From assembly GCA_002245135.1 (NCBI GenBank), contig NGBS01001167.1:186001-250000 (forward strand): DNA of 64,000 bases, in the 5' to 3' direction. This document shows positions 24,571-37,427 of this stretch, piece by piece (within the stretch, counting starts at the first letter, position 1; the number at the start of each line of letters is the position of its first letter). The position numbers and the translations under genes were made by a program. Below the pieces are notes generated by a model, which searched no databases, was not told where the DNA came from, and saw nothing but the letters and a program-made list of their open reading frames with translations. The stretch is from Proteromonas lacertae (Eukaryota > Sar > Bigyra > Opalinata > Proteromonadidae).

Positions 24571-26378
24571 ATGTTTAAATTCCTAAGAAGAGAGTTATTT
24601 GGCTATCCAAAAGCAGCAAAACTGTTCCCAAGTATATATGATTGCATAACAAGTAATAGGTCCGTCTTTAAAGAAGGCATTAGCTAAATGGGACTTAGAC
24701 ACACCTTTATCCAGCATGACACCATTCATCAAAGAAAAGTTCATATGCTTTCCAATAAAGAACGCGAATCAAATAGAAGTAATGTATGATCCAAGAGTTT
24801 TCTATAAAAAGCTAGTTGTATTATATAACTATCTCTGTGGTATAGGATGGAGTTAAAAGTGCAAAAGATCGTGTTTTCTTAAGTTGTCTGTATTTAGGTA
24901 CAGGTAAATTAGAACATGAACTACTAGGAGCAATAGAATCAAATATAAAACAAAATTCAAACTTGCAAGTGATAATTCTATTAGATAAATGTCGTGCATT
25001 AAGAGGACATCCAGATAATAGTTCAGTAAGTGTAATTGAAGATTTACTTCACAAATATCCAAGAAAGTATATATATATATTATTTAATATATTTAGTATA
25101 TCACTATATTTACATGGCACACCTCATTTATATGACATTCCTCCAGATACATTGCCAGGAAGAATTAATGAGATAATCGGAGTTCATCATATGAAGGTAT
25201 ATGGTTGGGATGACAATGTTATAATCAGTGGTGCTAATCTCAGTAATGATTATTTCGTAAATAGACAGGATAGATATGTATTATTTCATGATAATGATAT
25301 GTCTCATTTTTACTACAAATTGGTTGGGACATTTTGTGGATTCTCAAGCCATGTTCGACCAAATGGAACAATTCATAACTTTATATGTATTTATTATTTT
25401 ATTTATATTATTTTTTGTATATAGTTACTGAAGATCAAAGATTACAATTATTACACGATATCAGCACAATATTTCAACCATCATCTTTACCAACTATCAA
25501 AACAATAGAAGAAATGGAAAAAGAGAATAAAAAGTCATTTAATTATAATATTCCACAAACATATGTGTTACCTACTATACAATATGGAATTATTGGTGCT
25601 AGATTAGATGAAATAGTATGTCATGATTTATTGAGTAAAATATGTATGAAGTTTTATGAGATTACTTCAGCTACTGGATATATGAATTATCCACTGTCAA
25701 CTATTAAGCAGTTTAACAGTTTTGAAAGTCATATTGAGTTATTAACTTCTACTCCTGTTGCTAATAGTTTTTATAGTGATAAAAGTGCTGGTGGAATGAT
25801 TCCTAGGTTTTATTCAGCTGTATAAATTATTATTATTTATTATTGTTAGAATGAGAAAAAGATATTTAACGAGTTAAATATGAAGAATAATAGTGATAGA
25901 TTATTGTATTATATAATATGAATATATTATTTTATTTATATATTTATTAGATTTGAATATATCAAGAAGGATTGGACTTATCATGGCAAAGGAATGTGGT
26001 GTAAAAGATATAATGATTTCTTACCTTCAATTATTTGTTTAGGAAGTACTAATTATGGAAGAAGATCGTATGAAAGAGATTCAGAAACACAATTATATAT
26101 ATTTACTAATGATACAAAAGATATCTTTTTATTTTTTAAATATATTTTAAACCATAAAGTTATTCATTAATTTAATTTAATTCAAACTCAATTCCAAAAT
26201 GAAATAACCAATATAAAGAAAGATGTATTTATATTTTTTTATTTTATTATGTTATGAATAGTGTAAAATAATAAATGATTCTGATTTTGAAGATGTGAGA
26301 AGAATACCTCCTTATGTGAAGAAAGTGCCAAATTTTGTAATTAAAATGCTATTACCATTTGTATGTAAATATCTATAA
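24571..26378 (+). CDS. PGS1: Phosphatidylglycerophosphate synthase (mitochondrial PGS1)
   Basis: Makes phosphatidylglycerophosphate from CDP-diacylglycerol and glycerol-3-phosphate, the committed step to cardiolipin in mitochondria. A phospholipase-D superfamily protein with two HKD-type sites: HHMKVYGWDDNVIISGANLS and, after more introns, HGKGMW with GSTNYGRRS. Other family segments are SCLYLGTGKLEHELLGAIE, YFVNRQDRYVLFHD and YDPRVFY. Start MFKFLRRELFGYPKAA; a 28-nt intron follows FPS. The last exons read FEYIKKDWTYHGKG and end FVIKMLLPFVCKYL. The presence of this enzyme supports a cardiolipin-containing mitochondrion. Confidence 0.9.
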
Positions 26379-26492
26379 CGGAATAATTTTCTTGTTTGTT
26401 ATTGAATGTATTATTTGATTATTACTAAAATATAACAATGTATATCAATTATTTATTTAATTATGTGAAATGAGTAGATATAATGTGTATAT

Positions 26493-28853
26493 CTAATTTA
26501 TATTAAAGAATTCTTTCAAAAGATCTTTCTTCATTCTTTCTTTTATCCCTTTCATCTCAATGCTTTTAATTAAGTAAAAGGTATTAAGAAATGATTTTAA
26601 TTCTTTCATATCTATATTAGCTTTTATTGATATTGATAATTTATCCAACCTTTCAAAGGTTTCGTTGTTTTCCTTTATTAATCTCAAATCTAATTCGCTT
26701 AACTCATATCCTTCAAAGTTTATTATAGTTATTGGTTTATAACCTTTCAATCTTTCCATTAACATCTTAAAACCTTTTTCACTCATCCCAATATCTATTG
26801 AGATTATAGAATTATGTTAAATACTTGAAAGATTCAATAAAAAGAAATTATTATCAAAGCTTTTTACTACAAAATTTTTTAAACGTTTGCATATCACTTC
26901 AACACCTTCATCTCCGATTTCATTATTAGCTATTGATACATATCTATCTGAATATGTTGGAATAGAATCTATCAACTCTTTTAACCCTTTGTTACTGATT
27001 TTATTATTGGACAAATCTAATCCTGAAAAATCAAGTCGTTTCAAAGATGATATGTGATAATCATTAACACTTAAACCTATTTCATTACAAATTTAGAGTT
27101 TATACTAGAGAAATCATATTTTGGATAATTATCCTTTTTCCTTTTAATATAATAATTCAAGTAGAATTCTGTTTCTGTATTTGTCCAAAATGAACATTTT
27201 ATATCTATAAATGGACGATTTATATTCTCTAATGATTTTGAACATATAGTCATTAATCCATTCATCCTGATATTATTTCCTTTCAATTTCATAATTTCGC
27301 ATCCTTTAATAGATTCAAATACAGAAGTCAATAACATTATACTCTCATCATCAATTGATATATTACTCAAATTCATTACAAATTTATTATCACTATAAAC
27401 ATTTAATGTATTTATAATGTTTAATAAAGATTGAAATCCAATATTACCTATTGGATTATCTATTAAAATAAATGATAAATATATATATACCATGAATGAC
27501 TAACCATGAAATACTATGTTCATCTTTCATATACTTTACTAAATATTCTATTCCATCAGCATCTATATTATTATTATTTATATCAACTAATCTAAAATGT
27601 CTTTGAATTATTTTCATTCCATTAACTAAACATTTTAATCCTATCGATGATAATCCCATATCTATTTCATGTTAAATTAGAATTGATTATACTTGAACAA
27701 TTAATTACCATACAATTATTTATTACATTCCAAATGAGTGGATAATACTTTCATTCCCAAATCTCCAATTCTATTTCCTGTTAACTCAAGCAATTCTAAA
27801 CTTGTGAATGAAGATAAATTATTAATGATTTTTTCTATACTTCTGTAAGTTAGTTTATTATCTAATAATCATTAAAAAATATTGAATATTATACTTCTTA
27901 AATCTAACTCTCTTATTTCCCCAAATTCATTTGATCTTAATGAAACAAAAGGTATGAAGATATTATCCATCAATTTCTGAATCATTATAAATCCAGTTTA
28001 TTGTTGTTGTATGTTCTTTTGATATACTTTATTAATTCTGGAATATCAACATCAACTAGTAATTCTTTACTTCTATTAAAATCAAATTCTATTTTTGAAA
28101 TAGGAAATTTTGAAAATAAGGCTTTTAATCCAATTGAATGAATGTTATTATTTCTCTGAATATCTATTTTCTTAAGATTTGGATATTTACATAATTTTTC
28201 TGACAATAATATCATTGATTCATCATCTAAATTCATTGCATAAAGATCTAATTCATTCTTTTCATTGATCAATAGATGAAGATGAGGAATTAATAATTTG
28301 AAACCTTTTGGACCAATTGGATTAACTATTACAAAACAAAAAATAAAATGAATACTAATACTATGAAGATTTAAATGTTGTAGTTTCATAAATGGAAATG
28401 AATTAACCAATAATTCAATAAAGTTAGATGTAAGATTCAGATAAGACAGGTCTAATTCTTGCAGATTTGATAATTGAACAAAATATAATCCAAACAATGA
28501 TTGAGTAGGGAGAGTGAAAATAATATCATCTAAAATAAATAAAAAATAAATAAACCATACAAAATTTCAATTTTAATATATTCATCAGTTTCAATATTCT
28601 GAACAAATAATTCATTCCTTCTTCACATAAACAGAAGCATCTTACATCTACTTTCATCATTTCTTTATTTTTTTCAACTCCTTGAATATTAAACAACTTT
28701 CCATCTAAAAAACTATTCCTTTCCATCTTTACATGTGTGATGAATATGGTATTTCAGTCTGTCTTTCATGGAAATATCTTCTTTGTATACTTTAAGCATT
28801 AATAATATAGACAGTATTCTTTCATTGTATTTATTATTGTATAAAATTATCAT
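26493..28853 (-). CDS. Leucine-rich-repeat protein, paralogue A
   Basis: Exons of about 200-500 nt each carry one or more ribonuclease-inhibitor-type LRRs (GLSSIGLKCLVNGMK, NNNIDADGIEYLVKYM, LDLSNNKISNKGLKEL). Ends MSEKGFKMLMERLKG...KEFFNIN. Start taken at 28853 (MIILYNNKYNERILSILLMLK), because RLKYHIHHTCK aligns with RLKYQIKHKWR of paralogue B at 61.1-63.4 kb. Near 28725 one extra nucleotide separates TCK from MERNSFLDGKLFNIQ; the two paralogues then align without a gap. The gene lies 42 bp downstream of the pseudokinase gene in the same direction. The function is unknown. Confidence 0.7.
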
Positions 28854-28895
28854 ATTGTCTCGAATTTCTATTCAAATTTAACGATTATCAATATA

Positions 28896-29872
28896 TTAAA
28901 TACTTTTCCATTCATTGCTTTTAACATAATATTCTGATGGATAAGCTATTGGAAATGTACCACTACAATTATCATTAAAGAATAATAACTCTTTTCTTTC
29001 TTTACACATCATCAAATTATTCTCTTCATCTCTCAACATCTCACTTATTTTTATCATTTCTTTACTCAACTCTTTTAAACTCAATCTATCTTCATTCTTT
29101 ACTTTCAACATTTTACCAATAATTTCTTTGTATATGTTATTTTTAATTACATCATTTGAATATTTACATTTCAGAATATTCTTTTTTGTTTTATTCATAT
29201 TATTATCTTCATTGAATGGTAATTTATTGTTTATCATTTCATACAAAACACATCCAATTGACCAAACCACACTTTTTTCATTACATTCTAATCCATTTAA
29301 ATCTTCAGGACTGATGAAAGCATAAATCATATATTCTCATGATCTTCTACTCTTCTAATATTATTCAAAAATAAATCACATAACTTCACTTTATTATACA
29401 CACACAAATTTTCATATACTACATTAGAACTCTTTAAATTATCTACAAAACCAAACCCATTTAATATCATCAAAATATCACATATTGAACATATTATACT
29501 ATTAATACTTTCACCTGAAATGGATTTACACTCAATCATAATCTCCAAGTCATCAAAATAGTATTTACGATAAACGAACATATAATTACTCAGTATAAAC
29601 ATTTTAGATGGCAATGTTAAGTCAAAGCAACAATCTAACAGTAAACAGTTATTCTCAATAAATTTTAATATTTTCTTTTCTTTAATTCCTTCGATATTTA
29701 ATATCTTTATATATTTAATCTGTTTCTGATGTTCTACTGTAAAATCTATTTCAGATGTGTGTTTCTTTCTTTTCTTTTTAATCTATTCAATATAACATTT
29801 GTATAATACTTCAGTACCATGTGGAAATAATGAATTCAATATGTTTTCAAGTGAAAGATTCAAAAAAAACAT
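28896..29872 (-). CDS. Pseudokinase (degenerate protein kinase C-lobe)
   Basis: Two exons; start MFFLNLSLENILNSLFPHG, a 27-nt intron, then KKKRKKHTSEIDF. The C-lobe is recognisable: ICDILMILNGFGFVDNLKSSNVV at the catalytic loop, VKLCDLFLNNI at the DFG position, ISPEDLNGLECNEKSVVWSIGCVLYEMINNKLPF for the APE/DVWSxG region, and MLKVKNEDRLSLKEL near the end. The HRD histidine/arginine are absent, DFG is replaced, and the Asp of DVWS is Val, so catalysis is unlikely. No glycine-rich loop or VAIK lysine is evident. It sits directly upstream of an LRR gene on the same strand, so a shared function is possible but unproven. Confidence 0.6.
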
Positions 29873-30028
29873 TTGTTCGTTACATCTGTCAAGCCAAGTT
29901 TATTTTATTTGTTTTATTGTTTTTTCAGAATAATAAACACACATTTCATATTGATTAACAGAGTATAAATAGTTAATCAATTAATATAATTTCAATAATA
30001 AGAGTGAAATGAATGTAATAACAGAATA

Positions 30029-33000
30029 TTACATCATTTCAACTTGAGTTTGACATCCTTCTCCACTAAATCCATCAAAACATTCACAAACACCTGTTGA
30101 ATAATCGCATATACCTCTACCACTACAATCTCGATATTCATCTTTTCCATCTGTATTAGTATTTGTTGCTTCTTCTGGATCTTCACCAGATGGACATTCA
30201 ATCAAACTACAATCATATCCACGATGTCTCTTATCACATAAACAACCATAGATTCTTTCTTTATCCATTTCAATATTGTAATTCTCTAATTCATTATTTG
30301 ATAATAATTCACTCATTGCAACACATCTTCCATTTCCATTACAGTTATTTGGACAATCTAACCTTTGACAATAACTTCCACTAAATCCATCAAAACATGA
30401 ACATATTCCACTTTCTCTATCACATATTCCTTGTCCACTACATTCTAATTTCTTATGAATATCATTCATTGTTGTTGATCTTACTATTGAATAAGTACAA
30501 TCTGTAGAACTACATTTAATGTTTTTAAAATTTGATAATTTCAATCCCCAAAATGTATTTTTTGCTTCATCTAATTGTCTCATTCTAGTTCCAACTTTAT
30601 CATATTCTATTTGAACATTATAATCAATATTGATTATTTGATGATCAACTGATGATGATGATGATTTAGTTATAGAAAGCCAACTTCCAACTGATAAATA
30701 TTGTTTGATTTCATTTAATATGTCTTTATCTTCAATTGGACTAATTATCAGCATTTCTAATTCTTCCATCTTTTTTCCTATTTTAGCAGCTGCATATGGA
30801 TATGTACTTATAACATATCCATCACCATTACCACTAGGACTTACTTCACTTATTTTTCCACCATTAATATCTTCATTAGATAATTCTCCTCTATTACCAG
30901 CAACTGCTGATGGTATCTTTATATTTCCTTTATCATCAACTACAACTGTTTTACCTATTTGACTTTGACTTAAAGAAATTGGTTTTGCTTCACTATCAAA
31001 TAATGGATAACATTGAGATCCAGCTATAGGAACAGTTGGTTGAGGATCAGATAATACTACATCATTTCCTACTATCTCACTTACAAATGTATAATTACTA
31101 ATTGAACCATCTTTTGGACTAGCACAAGGTAAATCTAAATGAGTTGGAGATAATAATCGAAGTAATGGATTGGAATTTTCATTGTCAAAATCATCAAAGA
31201 ATCCTTTACTTATTAATAATGGACCAACTCCTTTCCAGATTATTTCACAATTATCTATATTACTACAACTTTCTTCTTTTACTTTTATTGCATTTGTACT
31301 TAAATCTTCATTTTTACTCATTATTTCAAATTTAAAGTCTTCTGGTTTTGTTCCTGCATTCATTGGGAATGTATATTCAATATTTAAACTTCCACCAATA
31401 TTACTATAAACTATTGCAGTTCCTAATTCTTTTCCTTCTTTGTCATAACATTTTAATGTTCCTCCAATTTCAGGTATTTCATTAATGATGGATTTTAATG
31501 ATTCTGAATCTGAAGCTTTTACTTCTGTTATTTCTTCTTTCACTACTCCACCAGAATTATATTTCCATTCAGATGGATTATCAATTAAATACTCATATCT
31601 ATAATCACTATCTTTTAATTCAATATTTCCATTTTCACCATATAATAATGAACATTCATTAGTTAATGCTGGATCAAATGTAATTTGAACAACATTTGTA
31701 TCATCTGTAACAACTTCAATTTTTATTGGTGCTGATGGTGTAGATATTATTTTATTACTATCTTTGCACACTACATTAACTGAAGAAACAGATTTAATAT
31801 ATGAAGATAGTAAATATTGAGATTTAGCATTTTCTATGGAATAGAGTGACAAATCATTATATTTCTTCATTAATTTACATCCTCTAAGATCATCAGACTT
31901 TCTATCTCCATTTATATAATAAACATCGTTTATTTTACCAATTATATTTGTTTGTATTGTATTACAAACCAATAATCCTCCAAATTTACCAATGTCATAA
32001 TTTACTCCTTTCACTTTGTATATGAATTTCTTTTCATCAGCAGTTGTCATATCATCATCTTTATCAACATATTTATTTCCATCTTCTAATTGTAATTTGA
32101 AAATATCACTATTTCCTATTTCAATATCTTTACCATCAATATCAGAAGCTAAATAACATGTGATCAGATTTATCTGCTAAATTACCATCCTTTGTTATAG
32201 TATACTTTAATGGTGATGCTTTATCTTTTGATAATGCAAAATCATAAATATCAAAAACAACTGAATTGTCTTACTTCCACAAATGAATTTTGCAGCTTCT
32301 TTGTTGGATGATATAAATTTATTATCAAATAAACTCAATTCAGAATTTGGATATATCAAAGCGCAAGTATCATCAGTACATGTTAATGTTAATTCATTTA
32401 TTGTTGAAATATCATTCATTTTCATTATTACATCACAATGATCAATACCTGTTTTATCAGCATCAGTAATTGTTTCTGATGTTGTTACATAATAGCTATT
32501 ATCATCATTTTAATCCAATTATTTGGACTTCTGAAACAAATGAATTATCAGCTTCAAAACAACTTAACAATGCACCACTTTTGCCAATATCATATTTAAC
32601 ACCACTCATTGTATATATTGGTTTAGCTGCATCTGTTCCAGTTATTGGAGTTTTTATTGTTTTACTATCATCAGCTGCAAATGTAATTTTGTTTTGAGTA
32701 TGAGTATAAATTCCATCTTCTTTCTTTGTCAATTTGAATATTTTAGTTAAATCACTTTGTAATATATCTTTTATTGGACTTCCATCACTGTATGATAATA
32801 AATAACACACTTCTTTTTCCTTCACACACTTCTCACAAGTAAATTCTAATTTTTCTTTTCCTTGTTCTTTAGTATCTATTACTCTTGTTGTATCACGAAT
32901 AGTAATTGTATTATCTTTATTATGACAAGCAAATTGATATTTATCATTTTTACTTTCTAAGAAATTTGTTCCTTCATCTAAATAACTATAAACATCAGTC

Positions 33001-34858
33001 CATGATATTGGATTTGAATGCAGCTTCTATGGTGTAAGGATTAAATAATGATAAATCAGAGTGTTTTATTGTCATATTACATATATCAGTTTCTAATGGT
33101 GTTGCTGGGGGTGTTGGTGGTGTAGTTGTTTTAATTATCGCTATATCTCCTTTCTTTCTTAATATTTTTGCTTCATATCTTTTATTATCACTATAATAAC
33201 ATTCTAATGTTCCACCTGAAGGACCAACATTATATTTACCACCTGGTAATTCGTAAATATTTGATTTATCAGGTATTGGTTCTACTTTTTTATATGTGAA
33301 ATCTCCATATTTTGATACTTGCAAATGATATTTTTCCAAATAAGTACCAGTTACACTTTCTACTTCTATCATTTTATTATTATTAGCATTATTTGCATCT
33401 GTTTTTGCTAAAATATAACATGTATAATCTCCACTTGGTATATCACATGTTGCTTTGGTAAATGTAATTTCATCACTAGTCAAACCGTATGTAAATTCAT
33501 CATATACTTTTACATTATTGTCTTCATCTTTACAAGCAAAAGAGAATTCTTTCGCAGAATTATCTGGTCTGTTTATCAATGATGTTGATGATGTTGGATC
33601 TGTTATTACTTTTGACATACCATCCCATGTAATTGTACAATCTTTAGTTTTATCACCATCACTATTCATCTCAGCAGGGAAATAATATGACAAATCATCA
33701 TATCCTAAATATTGTTTACATTTATATTCTTTTGCAGATGGAGTTTCATCTTTTCCTAATTCAATATCATATGCAATATAATATGTTGTAGTAGTTGTTG
33801 AATCTACATTCATTAAATATGCTTTTGTTGATGTTGAATATGGTGTAATACATTCTAATACTCCAATTTTAGCATTCTCAATTTTTATAACACCATTTGC
33901 ATCAACTATTGAATATACCTTCATTGTTTTTTCTTCAATCTTTAACACAGTAGAAGTTGCTGTTACTGTAACAGCTTCTATTTTTGTTCTGATGCTTTCA
34001 GTAACTTCTGCTATTCCTAATAATGAACAAGATTTTTGTAATGCTGGAGTTGGTGTAATAGCAACTGTAAATTTCACTCCTTTTGGATCTAATGGAGTTG
34101 CATTTTCTTCAACATCTACTGTAAAATCAATTAATCCTCCTGTACATTCAAATTTACAAGTTGACGAAATTTCTAATGTAGAGATGATATAACCCATATT
34201 CTCCCAAGTAATAGTAAATGAAGCAGAATCTGTTGTATCTTTTTTATCATATATCAATGAATAATCACTATATTCTAATATCATTATGTAGGAGTATAAT
34301 TCTGGAGTGTAAACTTCACTCTTAGTAAACTTCATGAAACAGATAGTTGTATCTTTTTTGCAGAATATATCTAATTTATCTACAAATTTACCAGTATTAT
34401 CATAACAGTATAATAGACCACCAACTTTATTAAATGGACCTTCTAATTTCACTTCATAGAAATAAGTACCAACTATCTTGGTTGAAGAACTGACTGTAAT
34501 TTCACCTTCTAGTCTTCTAACTTCATTCATACTTCTCAACTCTCTCAATGGTTGATTTCCATCTTCAGTCTTACGAGTTTTATAATCATTTTCACTGGTC
34601 ACTGCAGAAAAAGGAACATCAATTCCACAACTCTCTAAATAATTATATTAATGTAGATTTCATACTTTTAGAACAGTCTGAGCCTATCCAACTGTAAGTA
34701 CTGAATGAACCACCACTAGACAATATTCCAATGTTCTTTTGGCATTCACACACATTATTTTTACATGTGCCGTGACCACTACAGTTGTTTGGACAGATGC
34801 TAATCACCACACTCAACAATATGCTGATAACAACGAGATAAAAGGTTATTCTTATCAC
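30029..34858 (-). CDS. Large secreted EGF-domain surface protein with repeated beta-type modules
   Basis: Signal peptide MIRITFYLVVISILLSVVIS is followed by an EGF-like unit (CPNNCSGHGTCKNNVCEC) and, after an intron at about 34631-34660, KSCGIDVPFSAVTSEND. About 1300 residues follow with two alternating motifs: GxKYxxGxxGGxLxC(Y) (e.g. GGKYNVGPSGGTLECY, GVNYDIGKFGGLLVC) and xITWxxMxxxI (TITWENMGYII, TITWDGMSKVI, EIIWKGVGPLL). The C-terminus has three EGF units (CSGQGICDRESGICSCFDGF, CNGNGRC, CSGRGICDYSTGVCECF) and no clear membrane anchor. Four frame offsets (about 32163, 32265, 32512, 32990) interrupt an otherwise continuous protein; three need one base removed and one needs one base added. 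Probably an adhesive or matrix protein. Confidence 0.7.
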
Positions 34859-34972
34859 TTTTCAGATACGTTTGATTTGGGGTATGAAAAATGAAATGAT
34901 ATTTTTACATTAACCAAAAATTTAAAAAAACACAAAATAACAGCAATTACCTACAATTCATTAAATTACTAT

Positions 34973-36160
34973 TTAAACACTTAAATTTTCTTCATAACTA
35001 CTAAATATGTTAGTAGCATCCACTTCCAACGTCAAATCATCAAAGAATGGATGTTTAATTGCATCTTCTGTATTAATTCTATTCTCTGGGTTTAATTCCA
35101 ACATCCTAGAAAGTAAATTTAATAAATTCTTATCATTGCGACTATCAATCTTCTCATGAAGTATAGAAGTAGGTGGAAATGGATTTTCTGTATTACTCCA
35201 TCTTTCAATATTGTTATAATATTCACATTGATTCAAATCACTCCAATCCTTTATTTTTGGTAAACTTAAAACATTAAATATTTTATTACATTGTTCAATC
35301 TATTATAATTTATATAAAAATATATTAAAATAAATATACTTGAAAAACATTTCCACTTATTTCATTTCCTTTAAACATCACTTCTAAATTCAACATCTAA
35401 ATATAATAAATAAATAATAATAATAAAATACTTCACAAAAAATACATCCAACTGACCAAATATCCACAGCAGTGTTATAACTCTTACATCCCAATAATAT
35501 CTCAGGAGATCTATACCATAATGTTACAATATTCAAATCTAAATGTTTTTGAGAATTAATATAATTATTAACAGATGGATTCATAACATGAGATAGTCCA
35601 AAATCTGTTATTACTACATTTCCTGTATTTCTTGATAATAGAATATTTTGTGGTTTTATATCACAATGTATAATCCAATTGTTATGTAAATGGTATAATC
35701 CTTTTAATATTTCATATAATATGTATTTTATTGTTAATAATTGTATTGGTTCTTTCTTTTTTTGATGATATCTGATGAATTTATGAAGATCATATTCAAC
35801 TAATAACAATATAAAGCAATTCATCAATACAATAATTATAAATGAGACTCAATTCTGGTGTAGAGTAATTATAAACAATATCAATGAGTTTTACAACATT
35901 TGGATGGTGAATTTCCTTCAGTATTTTAATTTCTCTTATTGTTGATACTGAAAGATAAACTTCATTATGTGGTTTTATTTTCTTAATAGCAACATAATTT
36001 TCATCATTATCTGAATTAGATATACTTTCTGATTTTTTAATTCCTTTATAAACAGTTCCATAGTTACCATGACCTATCTAATAGATAAAATGACTAGTAT
36101 TACTTCTCGAAGTAATGTATATTCTTCTTCTAATGTTGTTGTTGATGAAATAATTGACAT
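34973..36160 (-). CDS. CDK8/19-like cyclin-dependent kinase
   Basis: Start MSIISSTTTLEEEYTLLREVI. Kinase motifs: IGHGNYGTVYKG, VAIKKIK, STIREIKIL (cyclin-binding helix), EYDLHKFIRYHQ, HLHNNWIIHCDIKPQNILL, ITDFGLSH, VTLWYRSPEILLG, AVDIWSVGCIFCEV, IFNVLSLPKIKDW and a C-terminal LELNPENRINTEDAIKHPFF. The DLxxxIxxH, PIQL and NWIIH segments and the ADL-like spacing before VTLWYRSPE resemble CDK8, the Mediator kinase. The HRD motif reads HCD (Arg to Cys), which would change activation-loop sensing while leaving the catalytic Asp. At least four introns. CDK family is sure; the CDK8 identity is likely. Confidence 0.75.
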
Positions 36161-36264
36161 TTTTATATTATTATGTCAAACAAAAGCTTGAACAAAGAAA
36201 AACAAAAATAACAATAAAAGAATATAAATATTAAGAAAATAAATATGACAACGAAGAGTATCAA

Positions 36265-37296
36265 CTACCTAACAGTCTTTGGCCTACTAGCTTCTGGATC
36301 AAACTCATCACTTCTAACATCAGCTTTATATTCAGCAGTATGAGAGTATCTACATGGCCTAATCCTACAACTAGCTGGTTTTAATCTATTTGGTGGTTTA
36401 TCTGGTAATTTAGGCATCTTGGTATAAAGATAATCTGTTTGTCTCTTATATGCATTATCCAAACTAGTTGTACCATTCACAGTAGTATTTGATATTTTCT
36501 TCCACTTTTCTAACAAATATCTCTCTTTGGCTTCTGTTTTTTCTTTATGCTCTAAATAGATTCTATTTCTATTCTGCATAAACTCTTTTTTGTTATTATA
36601 TAAATTATAAAATCTATTAGTATTTAAAATCCTCTTATATTCATTATAACTAGCTTGATCTAATTCTACATCTTTTTTGTCTTTTATAAATTTATTATAT
36701 TTCTTATCATTATTATCTAACCATCTTCTTCTCTGTTCATTTTTATGTTTTATTCGATCATTTATTTTCTCTATTTTCATATTCATTTGTTTTGTGTAAT
36801 AATTATTTTGATTTACATCTTCATTTAATTCTTCTTTCTTTGGTGAAACTTTATTGATTTTGTTTTGATATAATTCCATTTGTTCGTTTATATCTGATAA
36901 TTTTTGCTCATATAGATCTCTTACAGATGATAGTTCTATTTTCTTTCTTTCAAAATTTCTGACAGCCTATTTATGATAAAAATAAATAATCAACTACAAT
37001 ACTTTTCTTAAATGGGGTGGATATTGTTCTACTTTAACTTCAGGATCTATGAATTCATAAATATTAGATGATTCTTCACACTGCTGCAAATGATCTAACA
37101 ATTCTTCTTTTTTTAGTTGTAGTTCATCCAATTTCTTTTGTAAGGCAGGTTTTTCAATTGATTCGTTAAGTTCATATCTTGTACTCTTTGGATCAGTTGA
37201 ACAATATTGATTTATTACTCTATTTGGTTTTCTTAAAGGAATCATCATTTTATGCTCCTGCTTTATATAATCAGTATTGTTCAAAAACATATACAT
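36265..37296 (-). CDS. Coiled-coil protein of unknown function
   Basis: Lysine/glutamate-rich helical protein in at least three exons. Beginning MYMFLNNTDYIKQEHKMM, it has KPALQKKLDELQLKKEELLDHLQQ, ELSSVRDLYEQKLSDINEQM and long heptad-like stretches. It ends in a basic, Pro-containing tail (KLPDKPPNRLKPASCRIRPCR...RPKTVR). No catalytic motif is seen. Such proteins are often cytoskeletal or flagellar, but nothing in the sequence proves this. The first Met is a choice, and a short upstream exon cannot be excluded. Confidence 0.6.
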
Positions 37297-37427
37297 GGCT
37301 AAAGAAATTCAATAAATAAAAAATAACTGTTTTTATTATCAAACATTGCTTGACAAATTTTTAGTCCTTCAATAGTATTATAAAAAACATAAACAAAAAG
37401 GGAAATAAAGTATAAATTTTACATATT

